A stretch of 64,000 nt of DNA from Oceanobacillus massiliensis str. N'diop. GTDB taxonomy: Bacteria; Bacillota; Bacilli; Bacillales; Amphibacillaceae. The position numbers were made by a program, and so were the translations under genes. Below the pieces are notes generated by a model that did not search any database, had not been told where the DNA came from, and worked only from the letters and a program-made list of their open reading frames with translations. Positions 1-8,450 of this stretch are shown in pieces; the first letter of the stretch is position 1, and every line of letters begins with the position of its first letter. Where the stretch lies: assembly GCF_000285495.1 (NCBI RefSeq), contig NZ_HE610980.1:203719-267718 (forward strand), written 5' to 3'.

Positions 1-76
1 GCAGTTTCAAGAAAACAAAATTGATGATATTGCCATTTTTAATTATACTAAGGTGAAAGTGAAGGGAGATTCTAAG

Positions 77-832
77 ATGGAACAAATGAAACTGGAATCA
101 AAGGTGTTTTCTATATTAAAGGATAAAATACAATTAATTCGATCAGATGATCGTGCGATATATTTGGTTGGACCGATTCAACTGCCTGTCAACTTATATG
201 GAGAAACCGTTATATTTCAATGGTATTGCTGGCTAAATTATGATGAAGTCACCGAAGATTATGAGAAGATAATCGAAAAGCTCTCTTCCTCCAATCTGGC
301 AGAATATCAACAATCGAGTGTTCTTGTGTATGGAGATTTCAAAGAGGCGGATGATGCACTGATCCGGATGCATTCTATCTGCCACACAGGTGATATCTTT
401 GGGAGCAAACGCTGTGATTGCGGGTTCCAATTGAAGGAATCCATGAAAAAAATCAAGGAACACGGAACTGGAGCTCTGTTTTATTTGGCCAACCATGAAG
501 GCAGAGGAATTGGTCTATTCAGTAAGGCAATGGCCTATGTCCTTCAGGAAAATGGATACGATACAGTGGAGGCTAATGAAAGCCTCGGCTTCGTAAATGA
601 CTCAAGAGATTATAGTGACGCAATCGAAGTTCTGAAAACGTTACGTACAAAGCCGGTTACGTTAATCACTAACAATCCTAAAAAATTGGAGGCGTTGGAT
701 AACTCAGGCACGCTTGTTTCCGGTCGTACTCCACTATGGGGAGACGTTTCGGAATATAATCAAAAATACTTACAGACGAAAGTTGTAAAATCAGGACACA
801 TGCAAGAAGAAAGGACTTGCGACAATGACTGA
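77..832 (+). CDS. ribA: GTP cyclohydrolase II-like protein (RibA type)
   Basis: GTP cyclohydrolase II opens the imidazole ring of GTP in the first step of riboflavin synthesis. Counting from the ATG at 77, the zinc-binding cysteines C102, C113 and C115 sit in a SICHTGDIFGSKRCDCG stretch, followed by EGRGIGL near 141-147, YDTVEAN and ITNNPKK, all family landmarks. One deviation is visible: the usual Q before EGRGIGL is H140. It is a stand-alone RibA of 251 residues with no fused DHBP synthase. I chose ATG 77 because GGGAG lies 8 bases upstream. The frame is open without a stop to the left window edge, so a longer protein starting outside cannot be excluded. It overlaps the next gene by 8 bp, which suggests coupled translation with ribD. 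Confidence 0.85.
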   Translation: MEQMKLESKVFSILKDKIQLIRSDDRAIYLVGPIQLPVNLYGETVIFQWYCWLNYDEVTEDYEKIIEKLSSSNLAEYQQSSVLVYGDFKEADDALIRMHSICHTGDIFGSKRCDCGFQLKESMKKIKEHGTGALFYLANHEGRGIGLFSKAMAYVLQENGYDTVEANESLGFVNDSRDYSDAIEVLKTLRTKPVTLITNNPKKLEALDNSGTLVSGRTPLWGDVSEYNQKYLQTKVVKSGHMQEERTCDND

Positions 833-1919
833 TGATACATTCTATATGGATCTTGCCTTAAAAAATGCGCAAGCAATGAAAGGACAAACAGACCCTAACC
901 CATTAGTCGGGGCAGTCATCGTCAATGATAATCGAATTGTTGGTGTCGGAGCGCACTTGAAAGCCGGGGAGCCGCATGCAGAAATTCATGCTCTAAGAAT
1001 GGCTGGTGAGCAAGCAAAAGGCGCAACTATTTATGTGACGCTTGAACCATGCTCCCACCATGGTAGAACCGGACCATGTGCTGTTGCGCTAGTCGAAGCA
1101 GGGATAAGCAAGGTTGTCATTGCCACATTGGATCCCAACCCAATTGTAGCCGGAAATGGCGTGAACATCTTAAAGGATGCAGGCATTGAAGTGATTAGCG
1201 GCGTCTTAGAACAAGAATCCATACAGATGAATGAGGTTTTCAATAAATTTATCATGAAAAAGAAACCCTTCATTACATTAAAATCCGGGATTACTCTTGA
1301 TGGAAAGGTGGCCTCGCATACGTTTCACAGTAAATGGATTACATCAGAAGAAGCAAGATATGATGTCCACCAGCTAAGGAGCGAACATATGGCCATTCTG
1401 ACAGGTATCAATACTGTCATTAAAGACAATCCCGCCTTAACTGCACGCATACCGAATGGAAGAAATCCAATTCGTATCGTTATGGATTCAAGCCTAAGAA
1501 TTCCTTTCGATGCACAGGTCATTACGGATAATAAGGCTGAGACCATTATCTTTACCAGTCAGAACTATGATAAGACAAAAAGAAAGTCACTGGAAAAGCT
1601 GCATATAAATGTTGTGGAGACATCCGGACAGCAGTATACAAATCCAATTGAAGTTGCAGACTATTTAGGTGAAAGAGGCATTTCTTCCTTATTAATCGAG
1701 GGCGGAGGGAATATCAATGCTTCTTTTATCGAGAATAAGCTTGTTGATAAAATAGTACTGTATATTGCGCCCCGATTAATCGGTGGGAAGGATGCACCAA
1801 CCTTCCTTGAAGGCATAGGCATTGATCAAATGAGCGATGCTATAGAACTGGAAACTACAGACATACACCGAATTGGACCTGACTTTAAGTTTGTCGGCTA
1901 CCCGTACTATCACGATTAA
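825..1919 (+). CDS. ribD: Bifunctional pyrimidine deaminase/reductase RibD
   Basis: RibD deaminates and then reduces the pyrimidine product of GTP cyclohydrolase II in riboflavin synthesis. The N-terminal cytidine-deaminase-like domain (about 1-145) carries the zinc site H51-A-E53 and the C76/C85 pair in EPCSHHGRTGPC. The C-terminal reductase domain (about 146-364) starts at PFITLKSGITLDGKVA and contains LLIEGGGNINASF. The length of 364 residues is normal for the family. The start overlaps the upstream cyclohydrolase gene by 8 bp, so the pair is probably one transcript. No ribE or ribH follows: the next gene is a nucleotidase. The pair may therefore be an accessory or split part of the pathway, or feed another flavin- or pteridine-like route. 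Confidence 0.93.
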   Translation: MTDDTFYMDLALKNAQAMKGQTDPNPLVGAVIVNDNRIVGVGAHLKAGEPHAEIHALRMAGEQAKGATIYVTLEPCSHHGRTGPCAVALVEAGISKVVIATLDPNPIVAGNGVNILKDAGIEVISGVLEQESIQMNEVFNKFIMKKKPFITLKSGITLDGKVASHTFHSKWITSEEARYDVHQLRSEHMAILTGINTVIKDNPALTARIPNGRNPIRIVMDSSLRIPFDAQVITDNKAETIIFTSQNYDKTKRKSLEKLHINVVETSGQQYTNPIEVADYLGERGISSLLIEGGGNINASFIENKLVDKIVLYIAPRLIGGKDAPTFLEGIGIDQMSDAIELETTDIHRIGPDFKFVGYPYYHD

Positions 1920-1944
1920 TACGATTACATGAGGGATCATATAT

Positions 1945-2511
1945 ATGAGATTTGGTTTTGATATTGACGATACATTAATCAACTTAAGGGAGCATGCTTT
2001 CCACATCTACAATAGGAAATTGAATAAAAATGTGGGAATAGCTGCTTTCCATCAAATTCAGCGTGTTGAAATTCATGAGGTCTTCGGGATGTCCGAAAGC
2101 CAAGGAAAAGCCATGTGGAATAATTCTCTGGAGGAGATCTACTATACTGCCTGTCCTGCATTTCCAGGTGCCATAGAAGCATTGCAAGCCCTCGAAAGCA
2201 ATGGACATGATATATTCTACATTACAGCACGACCAAAGGAGCACGGTGAAAGAACAAGAGAGTGGCTAAAGGAGCAGGGATTCCCTGTTGATGAGGACCG
2301 ATTTTTCTTCGGAATGAAGGATGAAGAAAAACTGCTTACCATACAGAGACTGAAGCTTGATTATTACGTAGATGATAAACCTGCAGTTCTTCATACACTG
2401 CTTGATGGCTCGACTCAACTATATGTAAAAGATCAATCCTATAACAAACATATTAAGGATGTTCCAAGAATTATAGACTGGGAAGACTTCGTGAAGGATA
2501 TTCTAAACTAG
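1945..2511 (+). CDS. HAD-type nucleotidase (YqfW/NT5C-like)
   Basis: This is a small haloacid-dehalogenase-fold phosphatase of 188 residues resembling the 5'(3')-deoxyribonucleotidase NT5C family, to which Bacillus YqfW belongs. Motif I is FGFDIDDTLI at about residues 3-12 with the nucleophile and acid/base aspartates. Motif II is YITARP near 92-97, and motif IV is YYVDDKP near 140-146. A helical cap lies between motifs I and II. It follows ribD by 25 bp and precedes a strong terminator, so it probably ends the rib transcript. In that position it could dephosphorylate the phosphorylated pyrimidine intermediate or another nucleotide; the substrate is an inference only. Confidence 0.75.
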   Translation: MRFGFDIDDTLINLREHAFHIYNRKLNKNVGIAAFHQIQRVEIHEVFGMSESQGKAMWNNSLEEIYYTACPAFPGAIEALQALESNGHDIFYITARPKEHGERTREWLKEQGFPVDEDRFFFGMKDEEKLLTIQRLKLDYYVDDKPAVLHTLLDGSTQLYVKDQSYNKHIKDVPRIIDWEDFVKDILN

Positions 2512-2522
2512 ACTTTACCAAT

Positions 2523-2565
2523 GGAAACTGTTCCGAATTTTACATGGACAGCTTTCCTTTTTTTT
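2523..2565 (+). terminator. Rho-independent terminator after the nucleotidase
   Basis: The arms GGAAACTGTTCC (2523-2534) and GGACAGCTTTCC (2546-2557) form an imperfect stem, followed by a run of eight T on the plus strand. It closes the ribA-ribD-nucleotidase transcript. Confidence 0.8.
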
Positions 2566-2642
2566 GACTTTCATTACCATTATGTTAATCAACCTACTCA
2601 CGCACACCAAATCAATAATAGTGCATCCGATATATTACATAT

Positions 2643-2670
2643 TTGAATTGCTTATTGTTTCATGTATAAT
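2643..2670 (+). promoter_or_regulatory. Sigma-A type promoter of the GntR gene
   Basis: TTGAAT at 2643-2648 and a perfect TATAAT at 2665-2670 are separated by 16 bp, about 40 bp upstream of the GntR-family start codon. Confidence 0.6.
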
Positions 2671-2710
2671 TTAGTATAAGAGTCTAATATGTTCCAGGAG
2701 GTGACATGCA

Positions 2711-3355
2711 TTGCCTATACCAACCGATCATTTAAAACCGATCCGCTTATCGGCAAAGGAAAATGCCTTTAATCAAATACAGCAATGGATCATAGATGGA
2801 ACCTTGCTCCCAGGAGAAAAATTAAACGACACAGAGCTTGCGCAGGCATTAGGAGTCAGCAGGACACCCGTTCGTGAGTCCCTGCAATTGCTGGAGGCCC
2901 AAGGATTCGTGGAAATGTTCCCTGGGAAAGCTACTCAAGTAACAGAAATCGAAAAGGATGCCATAAAGGATCTGCTCCCCCCACTCGCTGCTTTACAGTC
3001 CCTTTCAGCAGAGCTCGCTATCATGCATTTAACTGATGAGATTTTGCAGCTGCTGACTAAAACCAACGAACGATTTGCAGAAGCAATCCGCTCAGAGAAT
3101 TACTATGCAGGATTAAAAATTGATGAGCAATTTCATAAGATAATCGTCAACACTGCAAAGAACAGCTATATAGATGGATTGCTCGATTCTTTACAGGCAC
3201 ATGTCCGCAGACAATATTTTCATAACTCCATTGTTCTGACCGAAAAGTCTATTGAGGACCATTGGAAAATCATTGAATTAATGAAGAATGGCCATACAGC
3301 AGAGCTTGCAAAAGTAATGAAAGAAAACTGGCTTCGTAATATTCATAAATTTTAA
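2711..3355 (+). CDS. GntR family regulator, FCD (FadR-like) type
   Basis: This is a 214-residue transcriptional repressor. The N-terminal winged helix spans about residues 12-75, with ELAQALGVSRTPVRESLQLLEAQG as the recognition region, a textbook GntR signature. The C-terminal all-helical FCD ligand domain (about 80-210) includes DEQFHKIIVNTAKN. FCD regulators usually respond to small carboxylic acids and often bind a metal through histidines. The start is TTG at 2711, supported by AGGAGGTGA 6 bases upstream; the nearby ATG at 2706 is out of frame. It stands alone between two terminators, next to the BrnQ carrier on the opposite strand. Its target cannot be read from the sequence. Confidence 0.9.
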   Translation: MPIPTDHLKPIRLSAKENAFNQIQQWIIDGTLLPGEKLNDTELAQALGVSRTPVRESLQLLEAQGFVEMFPGKATQVTEIEKDAIKDLLPPLAALQSLSAELAIMHLTDEILQLLTKTNERFAEAIRSENYYAGLKIDEQFHKIIVNTAKNSYIDGLLDSLQAHVRRQYFHNSIVLTEKSIEDHWKIIELMKNGHTAELAKVMKENWLRNIHKF

Positions 3356-3387
3356 ATCTACTTTATGCATCTTCAAATAAACAAAAG

Positions 3388-3424
3388 ACCGACTTTCTCC
3401 TTTAAAATGGAAAGTCGGTTTTTC
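3388..3424 (+). terminator. Rho-independent terminator of the GntR gene
   Basis: ACCGACTTT (3388-3396) pairs perfectly with AAAGTCGGT (3411-3419) and is followed by TTTTTC. Confidence 0.85.
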
Positions 3425-3444
3425 AGCCTCATTATCTATAAAAT

Positions 3445-3559
3445 GACGTAAGAGCAGCGGCCGCTTTCAGATTCCTCAGAAGCAAGCCCGGCTTCCTGCG
3501 GGATCTTCAGCTGATGCTCTTACCGCCGGAGTCGAGTGCCCTTCGCTCCAATCAATCAG
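3445..3559 (-). repeat. Fragment of a dispersed palindromic element (copy 1)
   Basis: The reverse complement of this stretch matches the inner part of the 379-bp element at 10426-10804. Both share a CTGATTGATTGGAGCG start, a GTCGACTCC-like block, CTGAAGATCCCGCAGGAAGC and CTTGCTTCTGAGGAA. The recognisable termini of the longer copies are missing here, so this is an internally derived or decayed copy. It lies between the convergent GntR and brnQ genes. Confidence 0.7.
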
Positions 3560-3599
3560 ATTAAAGCGAATGGGTAATCGTTCAACCAAGCAAAGAACC

Positions 3600-4958
3600 T
3601 TATGCCTCCTGGGCTGCATCGCTTTTTTGCCACCTGGCAACCAGACCAGTTAATAGGATGACGAGCAATGCCGGAAGGAGCCAGCCGAGCCCTTCATCAT
3701 ATAATGGCAGAATCTCCTTATAGAAAGATAGAACCGGTTTCATCCAGTTAAAATAGGCAATCTCAAGTGAATCACATAATGCCTTTAGACCATCAAAGAA
3801 ACTGATTGCAAACGTTACTGCAATCGTTGCAGCATATACCATCCGTGCATGATTGAACAGTGATGATAGAAACGCCAGCAGCATAAGTACGATAGCAAGC
3901 GGATATAGCAGCATTAGAACCGGAATCGAGAATGTAATAATGTTTTCCAATCCAAAGTTTGCAACAATAAACGTCAGCACAGAGAAAAATACTACCAATA
4001 ACTTATAGCTGATTTTCGGAAACAATGTATGGAAATACTCCGCATTGGCTGTTATTAAACCAATTGCTGTCGTCAAACAAGCCAGGATAATAACTACAGC
4101 AAGCATGACAGATCCCACTATACCGAAGTAATAGGAAGCCGCCCCGCTAAGAACTGGTCCTCCTGTATCAAATAATCCCAGTGCTGCTATACTTGTCGCT
4201 CCAAGGTATGCAGTACCTACATAAATCACGCCAAGCAAAGCAATTGCGATAATCCCTGACTTGGCAGTTGCCGCCAGGATTTCCCCTTTTGAAGTAATTC
4301 CCATCGAACGAATTATATTGATAACAATTATGCCGAATACAAGTGATGCCAATGCATCCATTGTATTATATCCTTCCAGAAAACCCGTCATAAATGCCCC
4401 GCTCTGATATGCTTCTTGCGGAGATGCAAGAGAGTCCATTGGATTAATCAATGCTGCAAGTAAAAGAACGGCAAGAAGTATAACCAGCCCCGGCGCTAAT
4501 ATCTTTCCCACATTGTCGACCATTTTTGCCGGGTATAATGAAATGAAAAGCGCTGCAGCAAAAAAGAATATAGAAAAGATGAGCAATCCAGATTGCTGGA
4601 ATCCTTCATTTACAAAGGGAGCAATCCCTACTTCAAATGCTACAGTTCCTGTTCTTGGAGCAGCGAAAAAAGGTCCGATTGTTAAATAGAGCAGTGAAGT
4701 AAAAATAATGCCATATATTGGATGCACCCTTCCTGCCAGCTGCTGCAAATTCCTGCTTCCAGAATACCCCATTGCCAATATCCCAAGTAACGGCAAACCC
4801 ACGCCTGTAATTAAAAATCCAAGTACTGCCGGGCCTAGGTTTGTTCCAGAATATTGACCTAACTGCGCCGGAAATATTAAGTTTCCAGCTCCAAAGAATA
4901 AAGCAAATAGCATTAGTCCAATTGCCAGATATGACGAGAATGGTAGCTTGTCCTTCAT
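3600..4958 (-). CDS. brnQ: Branched-chain amino acid:cation symporter BrnQ
   Basis: This is an integral membrane carrier of the LIVCS family that takes up leucine, isoleucine and valine with Na+ or H+. The 452-residue protein begins LPFSSYLAIGLMLFALFFGAGNLIFP, the characteristic first helix of BrnQ, and shows about twelve hydrophobic segments, including AAPRTGTVAFEVG after helix 3. Translation starts at ATG 4958 with AGGGGG 9 bases upstream. It is monocistronic, with its own promoter and a repeat element downstream. Na+-coupled uptake would fit the halotolerant character suggested by the BCCT carriers further right. Confidence 0.93.
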   Translation of the reverse strand: MKDKLPFSSYLAIGLMLFALFFGAGNLIFPAQLGQYSGTNLGPAVLGFLITGVGLPLLGILAMGYSGSRNLQQLAGRVHPIYGIIFTSLLYLTIGPFFAAPRTGTVAFEVGIAPFVNEGFQQSGLLIFSIFFFAAALFISLYPAKMVDNVGKILAPGLVILLAVLLLAALINPMDSLASPQEAYQSGAFMTGFLEGYNTMDALASLVFGIIVINIIRSMGITSKGEILAATAKSGIIAIALLGVIYVGTAYLGATSIAALGLFDTGGPVLSGAASYYFGIVGSVMLAVVIILACLTTAIGLITANAEYFHTLFPKISYKLLVVFFSVLTFIVANFGLENIITFSIPVLMLLYPLAIVLMLLAFLSSLFNHARMVYAATIAVTFAISFFDGLKALCDSLEIAYFNWMKPVLSFYKEILPLYDEGLGWLLPALLVILLTGLVARWQKSDAAQEA

Positions 4959-4996
4959 AATGATGTTCCCCCTATGTTGTATGCTCTCTCATATAA

Positions 4997-5026
4997 TTTA
5001 TACTTTTCAGATTTTTACTTAACCAA
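4997..5026 (-). promoter_or_regulatory. Probable promoter of brnQ
   Basis: Read on the minus strand, TTGGTT (5021-5026) and TATAAA (4997-5002) are 18 bp apart, about 40 bp upstream of the brnQ start. I see no T-box leader in this interval. Confidence 0.45.
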
Positions 5027-5202
5027 TTCACTTTCAATGTTGACAATATTACTACCTCTCGTACCAAAATGCAATATATTACACGAAAAGATTATAAGCA
5101 TTTTTAATGAATCCTTACGATATTCGCTATAGACAAGCGTAATAAAAGAATATAAGATTTAGTTAATTATTTGAATTAACTAGCAAAAGAGGTTTTTTTA
5201 CT

Positions 5203-6372
5203 ATGGAATTATCCAACCGTTTACAAAGCTTACCTTCTCAATTCTTTGCAACCTTAGTAAAGAAGGTTGCAACGGCCATTGATGAAGGCAGAGATATTAT
5301 TAATCTTGGGCAAGGAAATCCCGATCAGCCTACCCCTTCCCATATTGTCAAAGCCATGCAGCAGGCTGTTGAAAATCCGGGCACACATAAATACTCCCCC
5401 TTCCGAGGAACAGATGAGTTTAGACAGGCTGCAGCCGACTTCTATAAACGCGAATACAATGTAAATCTGGACCCAGAGACAGAAATTGCGGTACTATTCG
5501 GTACAAAGATAGGATTGGTCGAACTGCCACTTGCTTTAATGAATGAGGGAGATCTATTGCTGCTTCCCGATCCTGGTTATCCCGATTATCTATCTGGTGC
5601 AGGACTTGCTAACATTACTTATGAAACAATGCCCTTACATAGTGAAAATGCATTTTTGCCTGATTATGATGCATTGACTGCCAATCAGAAAGAACGGGCC
5701 AAATTACTCTACCTGAACTATCCAAACAATCCAACTGGTGCAACTGCATCGATTGATTTTTTTGAAGAAACCGTCCGAATTGGGAAGACCAGCAATATAG
5801 GTATTGTCCATGACTTTGCATATGGAGCCATAGGCTTTGATGGACAGAAGCCTGTCAGTTTTATGCAGGCTGAGGGGGCCAAAGAAGTCGGCATTGAATT
5901 GTATACATTGTCAAAAACCTATAACATGGCCGGGTGGCGTATTGGTTTTGCTGTTGGAAACGCTAAAATGATTGAAGCCATCAATCTCTTGCAGGACCAT
6001 TTGTTTGTAAGCATATTCCCTGCTCTTCAGCATGCGGGAGCCGTTGCATTGACGGGCAGCCAGGAAAGTGTCGATGAATTAGTCGCCCTTTATGAGAGCA
6101 GAAGGAATACGTTAATTGCCGAATGCAACCGGATCGGATGGAACGTTAGCTCTCCAAAAGGATCCTTCTTTGCCTGGCTTCCTGTTCCTGAATCCTATAC
6201 AAGTGAAGCGTTTGCTGATTATCTGCTGGAGAATGCCGACGTCGCAGTCGCTGCAGGTAATGGATTTGGAGCATATGGTGAAGGATATGTACGGATTGGC
6301 CTTCTTGTTGACGAGAAGCGAATTATAGAAGCCATTTCCAGAATCGAAAAGCTGGATATTTTCCATCCATAG
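5203..6372 (+). CDS. mtnE: Methionine salvage aminotransferase MtnE
   Basis: This is a PLP-dependent class I/II aminotransferase of 389 residues. MtnE converts 2-keto-4-methylthiobutyrate to methionine, the last step of methionine salvage. Its N-terminus INLGQGNPDQPTPSHIVKA, the KYSPFRG block and the PLP-lysine segment YTLSKTYNMAGWRIGFAVGN resemble Bacillus MtnE (YkrV) very closely. LNYPNNPTGA and HDFAYGAIGFDG supply cofactor-binding residues. The start is ATG 5203 with AAAGAGG 10 bases upstream. No SAM riboswitch lies in front of it, but one lies just behind it in front of metN. The rest of the mtn pathway is not in this window. Confidence 0.9.
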   Translation: MELSNRLQSLPSQFFATLVKKVATAIDEGRDIINLGQGNPDQPTPSHIVKAMQQAVENPGTHKYSPFRGTDEFRQAAADFYKREYNVNLDPETEIAVLFGTKIGLVELPLALMNEGDLLLLPDPGYPDYLSGAGLANITYETMPLHSENAFLPDYDALTANQKERAKLLYLNYPNNPTGATASIDFFEETVRIGKTSNIGIVHDFAYGAIGFDGQKPVSFMQAEGAKEVGIELYTLSKTYNMAGWRIGFAVGNAKMIEAINLLQDHLFVSIFPALQHAGAVALTGSQESVDELVALYESRRNTLIAECNRIGWNVSSPKGSFFAWLPVPESYTSEAFADYLLENADVAVAAGNGFGAYGEGYVRIGLLVDEKRIIEAISRIEKLDIFHP

Positions 6373-6439
6373 CCTTGAATAATTTTATCTAATCGCTTCC
6401 CTGTTCTTCTGATTAACTAAATTTTTTCAAAAATAAGTA

Positions 6440-6468
6440 TTGACTAAATGATTAATATACGGTAATTT
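6440..6468 (+). promoter_or_regulatory. Promoter of the SAM-riboswitch metNP operon
   Basis: TTGACT (6440-6445) and TAATTT (6463-6468) are separated by 17 bp. They lie about 35 bp upstream of the riboswitch P1 stem, the expected position for a leader transcript. Confidence 0.55.
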
Positions 6469-6500
6469 TATTTAGTAATATCAAACCAAATACTATTATT

Positions 6501-6613
6501 TCTCTTATCAAGAGTAGCTGAGGGACTGGCCCAATGAAGCTCGGCAACCTTTATGTGTTCAACATAGAAAGGTGCTAAATCCAGCAAAACGTTATGTTTT
6601 GGAAGATAAGAGA
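6501..6613 (+). promoter_or_regulatory. SAM-I riboswitch (S-box) aptamer
   Basis: The conserved S-box core is present: AGAGTAGCTGAGGGACTGGC, the GAAGCTCGGCAACC segment and GGTGCTAAATCCAGCAAA. The P1 stem is perfect: TCTCTTATC (6501-6509) pairs with GATAAGAGA (6605-6613). The 3' strand of P1 can alternatively pair with the left arm of the terminator at 6638, giving the usual switch. High S-adenosylmethionine should end transcription before metN. Confidence 0.96.
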
Positions 6614-6637
6614 GGACCGTGAATTTATCCATTTACA

Positions 6638-6667
6638 AGCCTCTCTTTCTAATAAGAGAGGCTTTTT
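6638..6667 (+). terminator. SAM riboswitch expression-platform terminator
   Basis: AGCCTCTCTT (6638-6647) pairs with AAGAGAGGCT (6654-6663) around a six-base loop, followed by a run of five T. The left arm CCTCTCTT is complementary to GATAAGAGAGG at the 3' end of P1, which gives the antiterminator. Confidence 0.93.
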
Positions 6668-6735
6668 GAATAACCGATAGTCAATATTGGAAGCGGGAGA
6701 TCTGGTCCCAGCATCTTTTGAAAGGATTGTACATA

Positions 6736-7752
6736 ATGATCAAATTAGAGAATATCACAAAAGTTTTCCCCTCTAAAAATGGGACTGTTAAGGCACTGAA
6801 TAACGTGAACCTCCATGTCAAGAAAGGTGAAATTCACGGCGTTATTGGCTACAGTGGCGCGGGGAAAAGCACATTAATCCGGTGCGTCAATTTACTTGAA
6901 AAACCAACAAGCGGGAGTGTATTTATTGATAATGTCGAAATGACCTCCCTATCCCCGGAGAAATTAAGGAAGACCCGTCAGAAGATAGGGATGATTTTCC
7001 AGCATTTTAACCTATTGAAGACTGCAACCGTATATGATAATGTCGCGATTCCGCTTAGACTGCTTGGCTATGACAAGCAGGAAGTGGAGACAAGGGTGAA
7101 TAAATATCTCGATATCGTTGACCTATTGGAAAAAAAACATACATATCCTTCTCAGCTATCCGGGGGACAGAAACAGCGGGTTGCCATCGCAAGGGCATTA
7201 TCGCAGGATCCGCAAGTGCTGCTAAGTGATGAAGCGACAAGTGCTCTCGATCCTGAGACAACTAATTCGATTCTCGATTTGCTGTTGAAGATTAATGAAG
7301 AGCTTGAAATCACCATCTTGCTGATTACCCATGAGATGAATGTCATCCAGAAGATCTGTGACTATGTTTATGTCATTGAAAATGGCGATCTTATCGAGCA
7401 GGGAACTGCAATAGATCTATTTACCAACCCAGTAGAAAACACAACGAAGAAATTCTTGAATACCATCTCACAACGGAAGCTTTCAGATAACCTTATCGCA
7501 CAGCTGAAACTAAATGGGACAGTCACACGGTTAACATTCCGGGGTGAAAATACAGGGCAGCCTCTCCTTGCTCAGGTAAGCCAGCGTTTTAAGGTGGAAC
7601 CGAATATTTTAACAGCCAATATTATGGAGCTTAAAAACGGCATCGTTGGTAATCTGGTTATTCATCTTGTCGGTGAACCACATGTAGTGGCAGAAGCCTT
7701 GCAATTTCTAAGGGAACACGATGTCGTTACAGAAGAATTGGAGGGAAAATAA
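6736..7752 (+). CDS. metN: Methionine ABC transporter ATP-binding protein MetN
   Basis: This is the ATPase of the MetNPQ-type importer for methionine or its derivatives. Walker A is GYSGAGKST and the signature is LSGGQKQRVAIARAL. Walker B leads into SDEATSALDPET, and the H-loop is LLITHEMNVI. The C-terminal NIL ligand-sensing domain (about 265-338) is present, as expected of MetN. ATG 6736 is preferred over the upstream in-frame TTG because AAAGGA precedes it by 9 bases, giving 338 residues. The gene sits under a SAM riboswitch and is directly joined to the permease gene. No MetQ lipoprotein gene follows in this window. Confidence 0.95.
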   Translation: MIKLENITKVFPSKNGTVKALNNVNLHVKKGEIHGVIGYSGAGKSTLIRCVNLLEKPTSGSVFIDNVEMTSLSPEKLRKTRQKIGMIFQHFNLLKTATVYDNVAIPLRLLGYDKQEVETRVNKYLDIVDLLEKKHTYPSQLSGGQKQRVAIARALSQDPQVLLSDEATSALDPETTNSILDLLLKINEELEITILLITHEMNVIQKICDYVYVIENGDLIEQGTAIDLFTNPVENTTKKFLNTISQRKLSDNLIAQLKLNGTVTRLTFRGENTGQPLLAQVSQRFKVEPNILTANIMELKNGIVGNLVIHLVGEPHVVAEALQFLREHDVVTEELEGK

Positions 7753-8415
7753 ATGAATGAATTTATGGAAGAATGGCTACCAATCTTTGGAGAAGCAGTT
7801 GTACAAACCTTTCAAATGGTTATTATTTCTCACTTCTTTGCCGTACTGATAGGAATACCGCTAGCAATATTACTGATTCTTACAAGACCCGGGCAATCGC
7901 TTGAAAATAAATGGGTTTATCAAATATTGAACTTAATTATCAACGTTATTCGATCCGTTCCGTTTATCATCCTGCTTTTCTTTATCCTTCCGTTTACAAA
8001 ATTGCTGGTGGGCGTGACCATTGGTGTAAAAGGAGTCATCGTCCCACTGGTCATTAATGCCGCTCCATATATTGCAAGATTAATAGAATCTGCATTGCTG
8101 GAAGTGGATAACGGTGTCATTGAGGCCTATAAAGCAATGGGGATTAAAACACGTCAAATCATATGGAATGTTATGTTAAGGGAAGCAAGACCTGCCATTA
8201 TTCTGGGATTAACGATTGCTACAGTCAGTTTAATTGGTGCTACTGCAATGGCCGGACTCGTCGGTGCAGGTGGGCTTGGTGATCTGGCTTACCGTTTCGG
8301 ACACCTCCGCTATGAGGTAGACGTTATGTATGTGACCGTGATTATTCTAATCATTATTGTACAAGGGATTCAATCAATCGGAAACAGACTTGCAGCCCGA
8401 TTGAAGAAAGATTAA
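7753..8415 (+). CDS. metP: Methionine ABC transporter permease MetP/MetI
   Basis: This is a 220-residue inner-membrane permease with about five hydrophobic helices and the EAA coupling loop VIEAYKAMGIKTRQIIW near residues 118-134, which contacts MetN. The start codon follows the metN stop codon with no gap, and GGAGG inside the metN end serves as ribosome binding site. It pairs with MetN for import. The substrate-binding partner MetQ is absent from this operon and must be encoded elsewhere or replaced. Confidence 0.94.
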   Translation: MNEFMEEWLPIFGEAVVQTFQMVIISHFFAVLIGIPLAILLILTRPGQSLENKWVYQILNLIINVIRSVPFIILLFFILPFTKLLVGVTIGVKGVIVPLVINAAPYIARLIESALLEVDNGVIEAYKAMGIKTRQIIWNVMLREARPAIILGLTIATVSLIGATAMAGLVGAGGLGDLAYRFGHLRYEVDVMYVTVIILIIIVQGIQSIGNRLAARLKKD

Positions 8416-8450
8416 TCAAGCACGTTTATCATTTTTGAGAGGTGATCCGC

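Noticed and set aside
4959..5202. T-box or SAM riboswitch between brnQ and mtnE
   Set aside because: None of the conserved T-box or S-box core sequences is present; only promoter-like sequence is seen.
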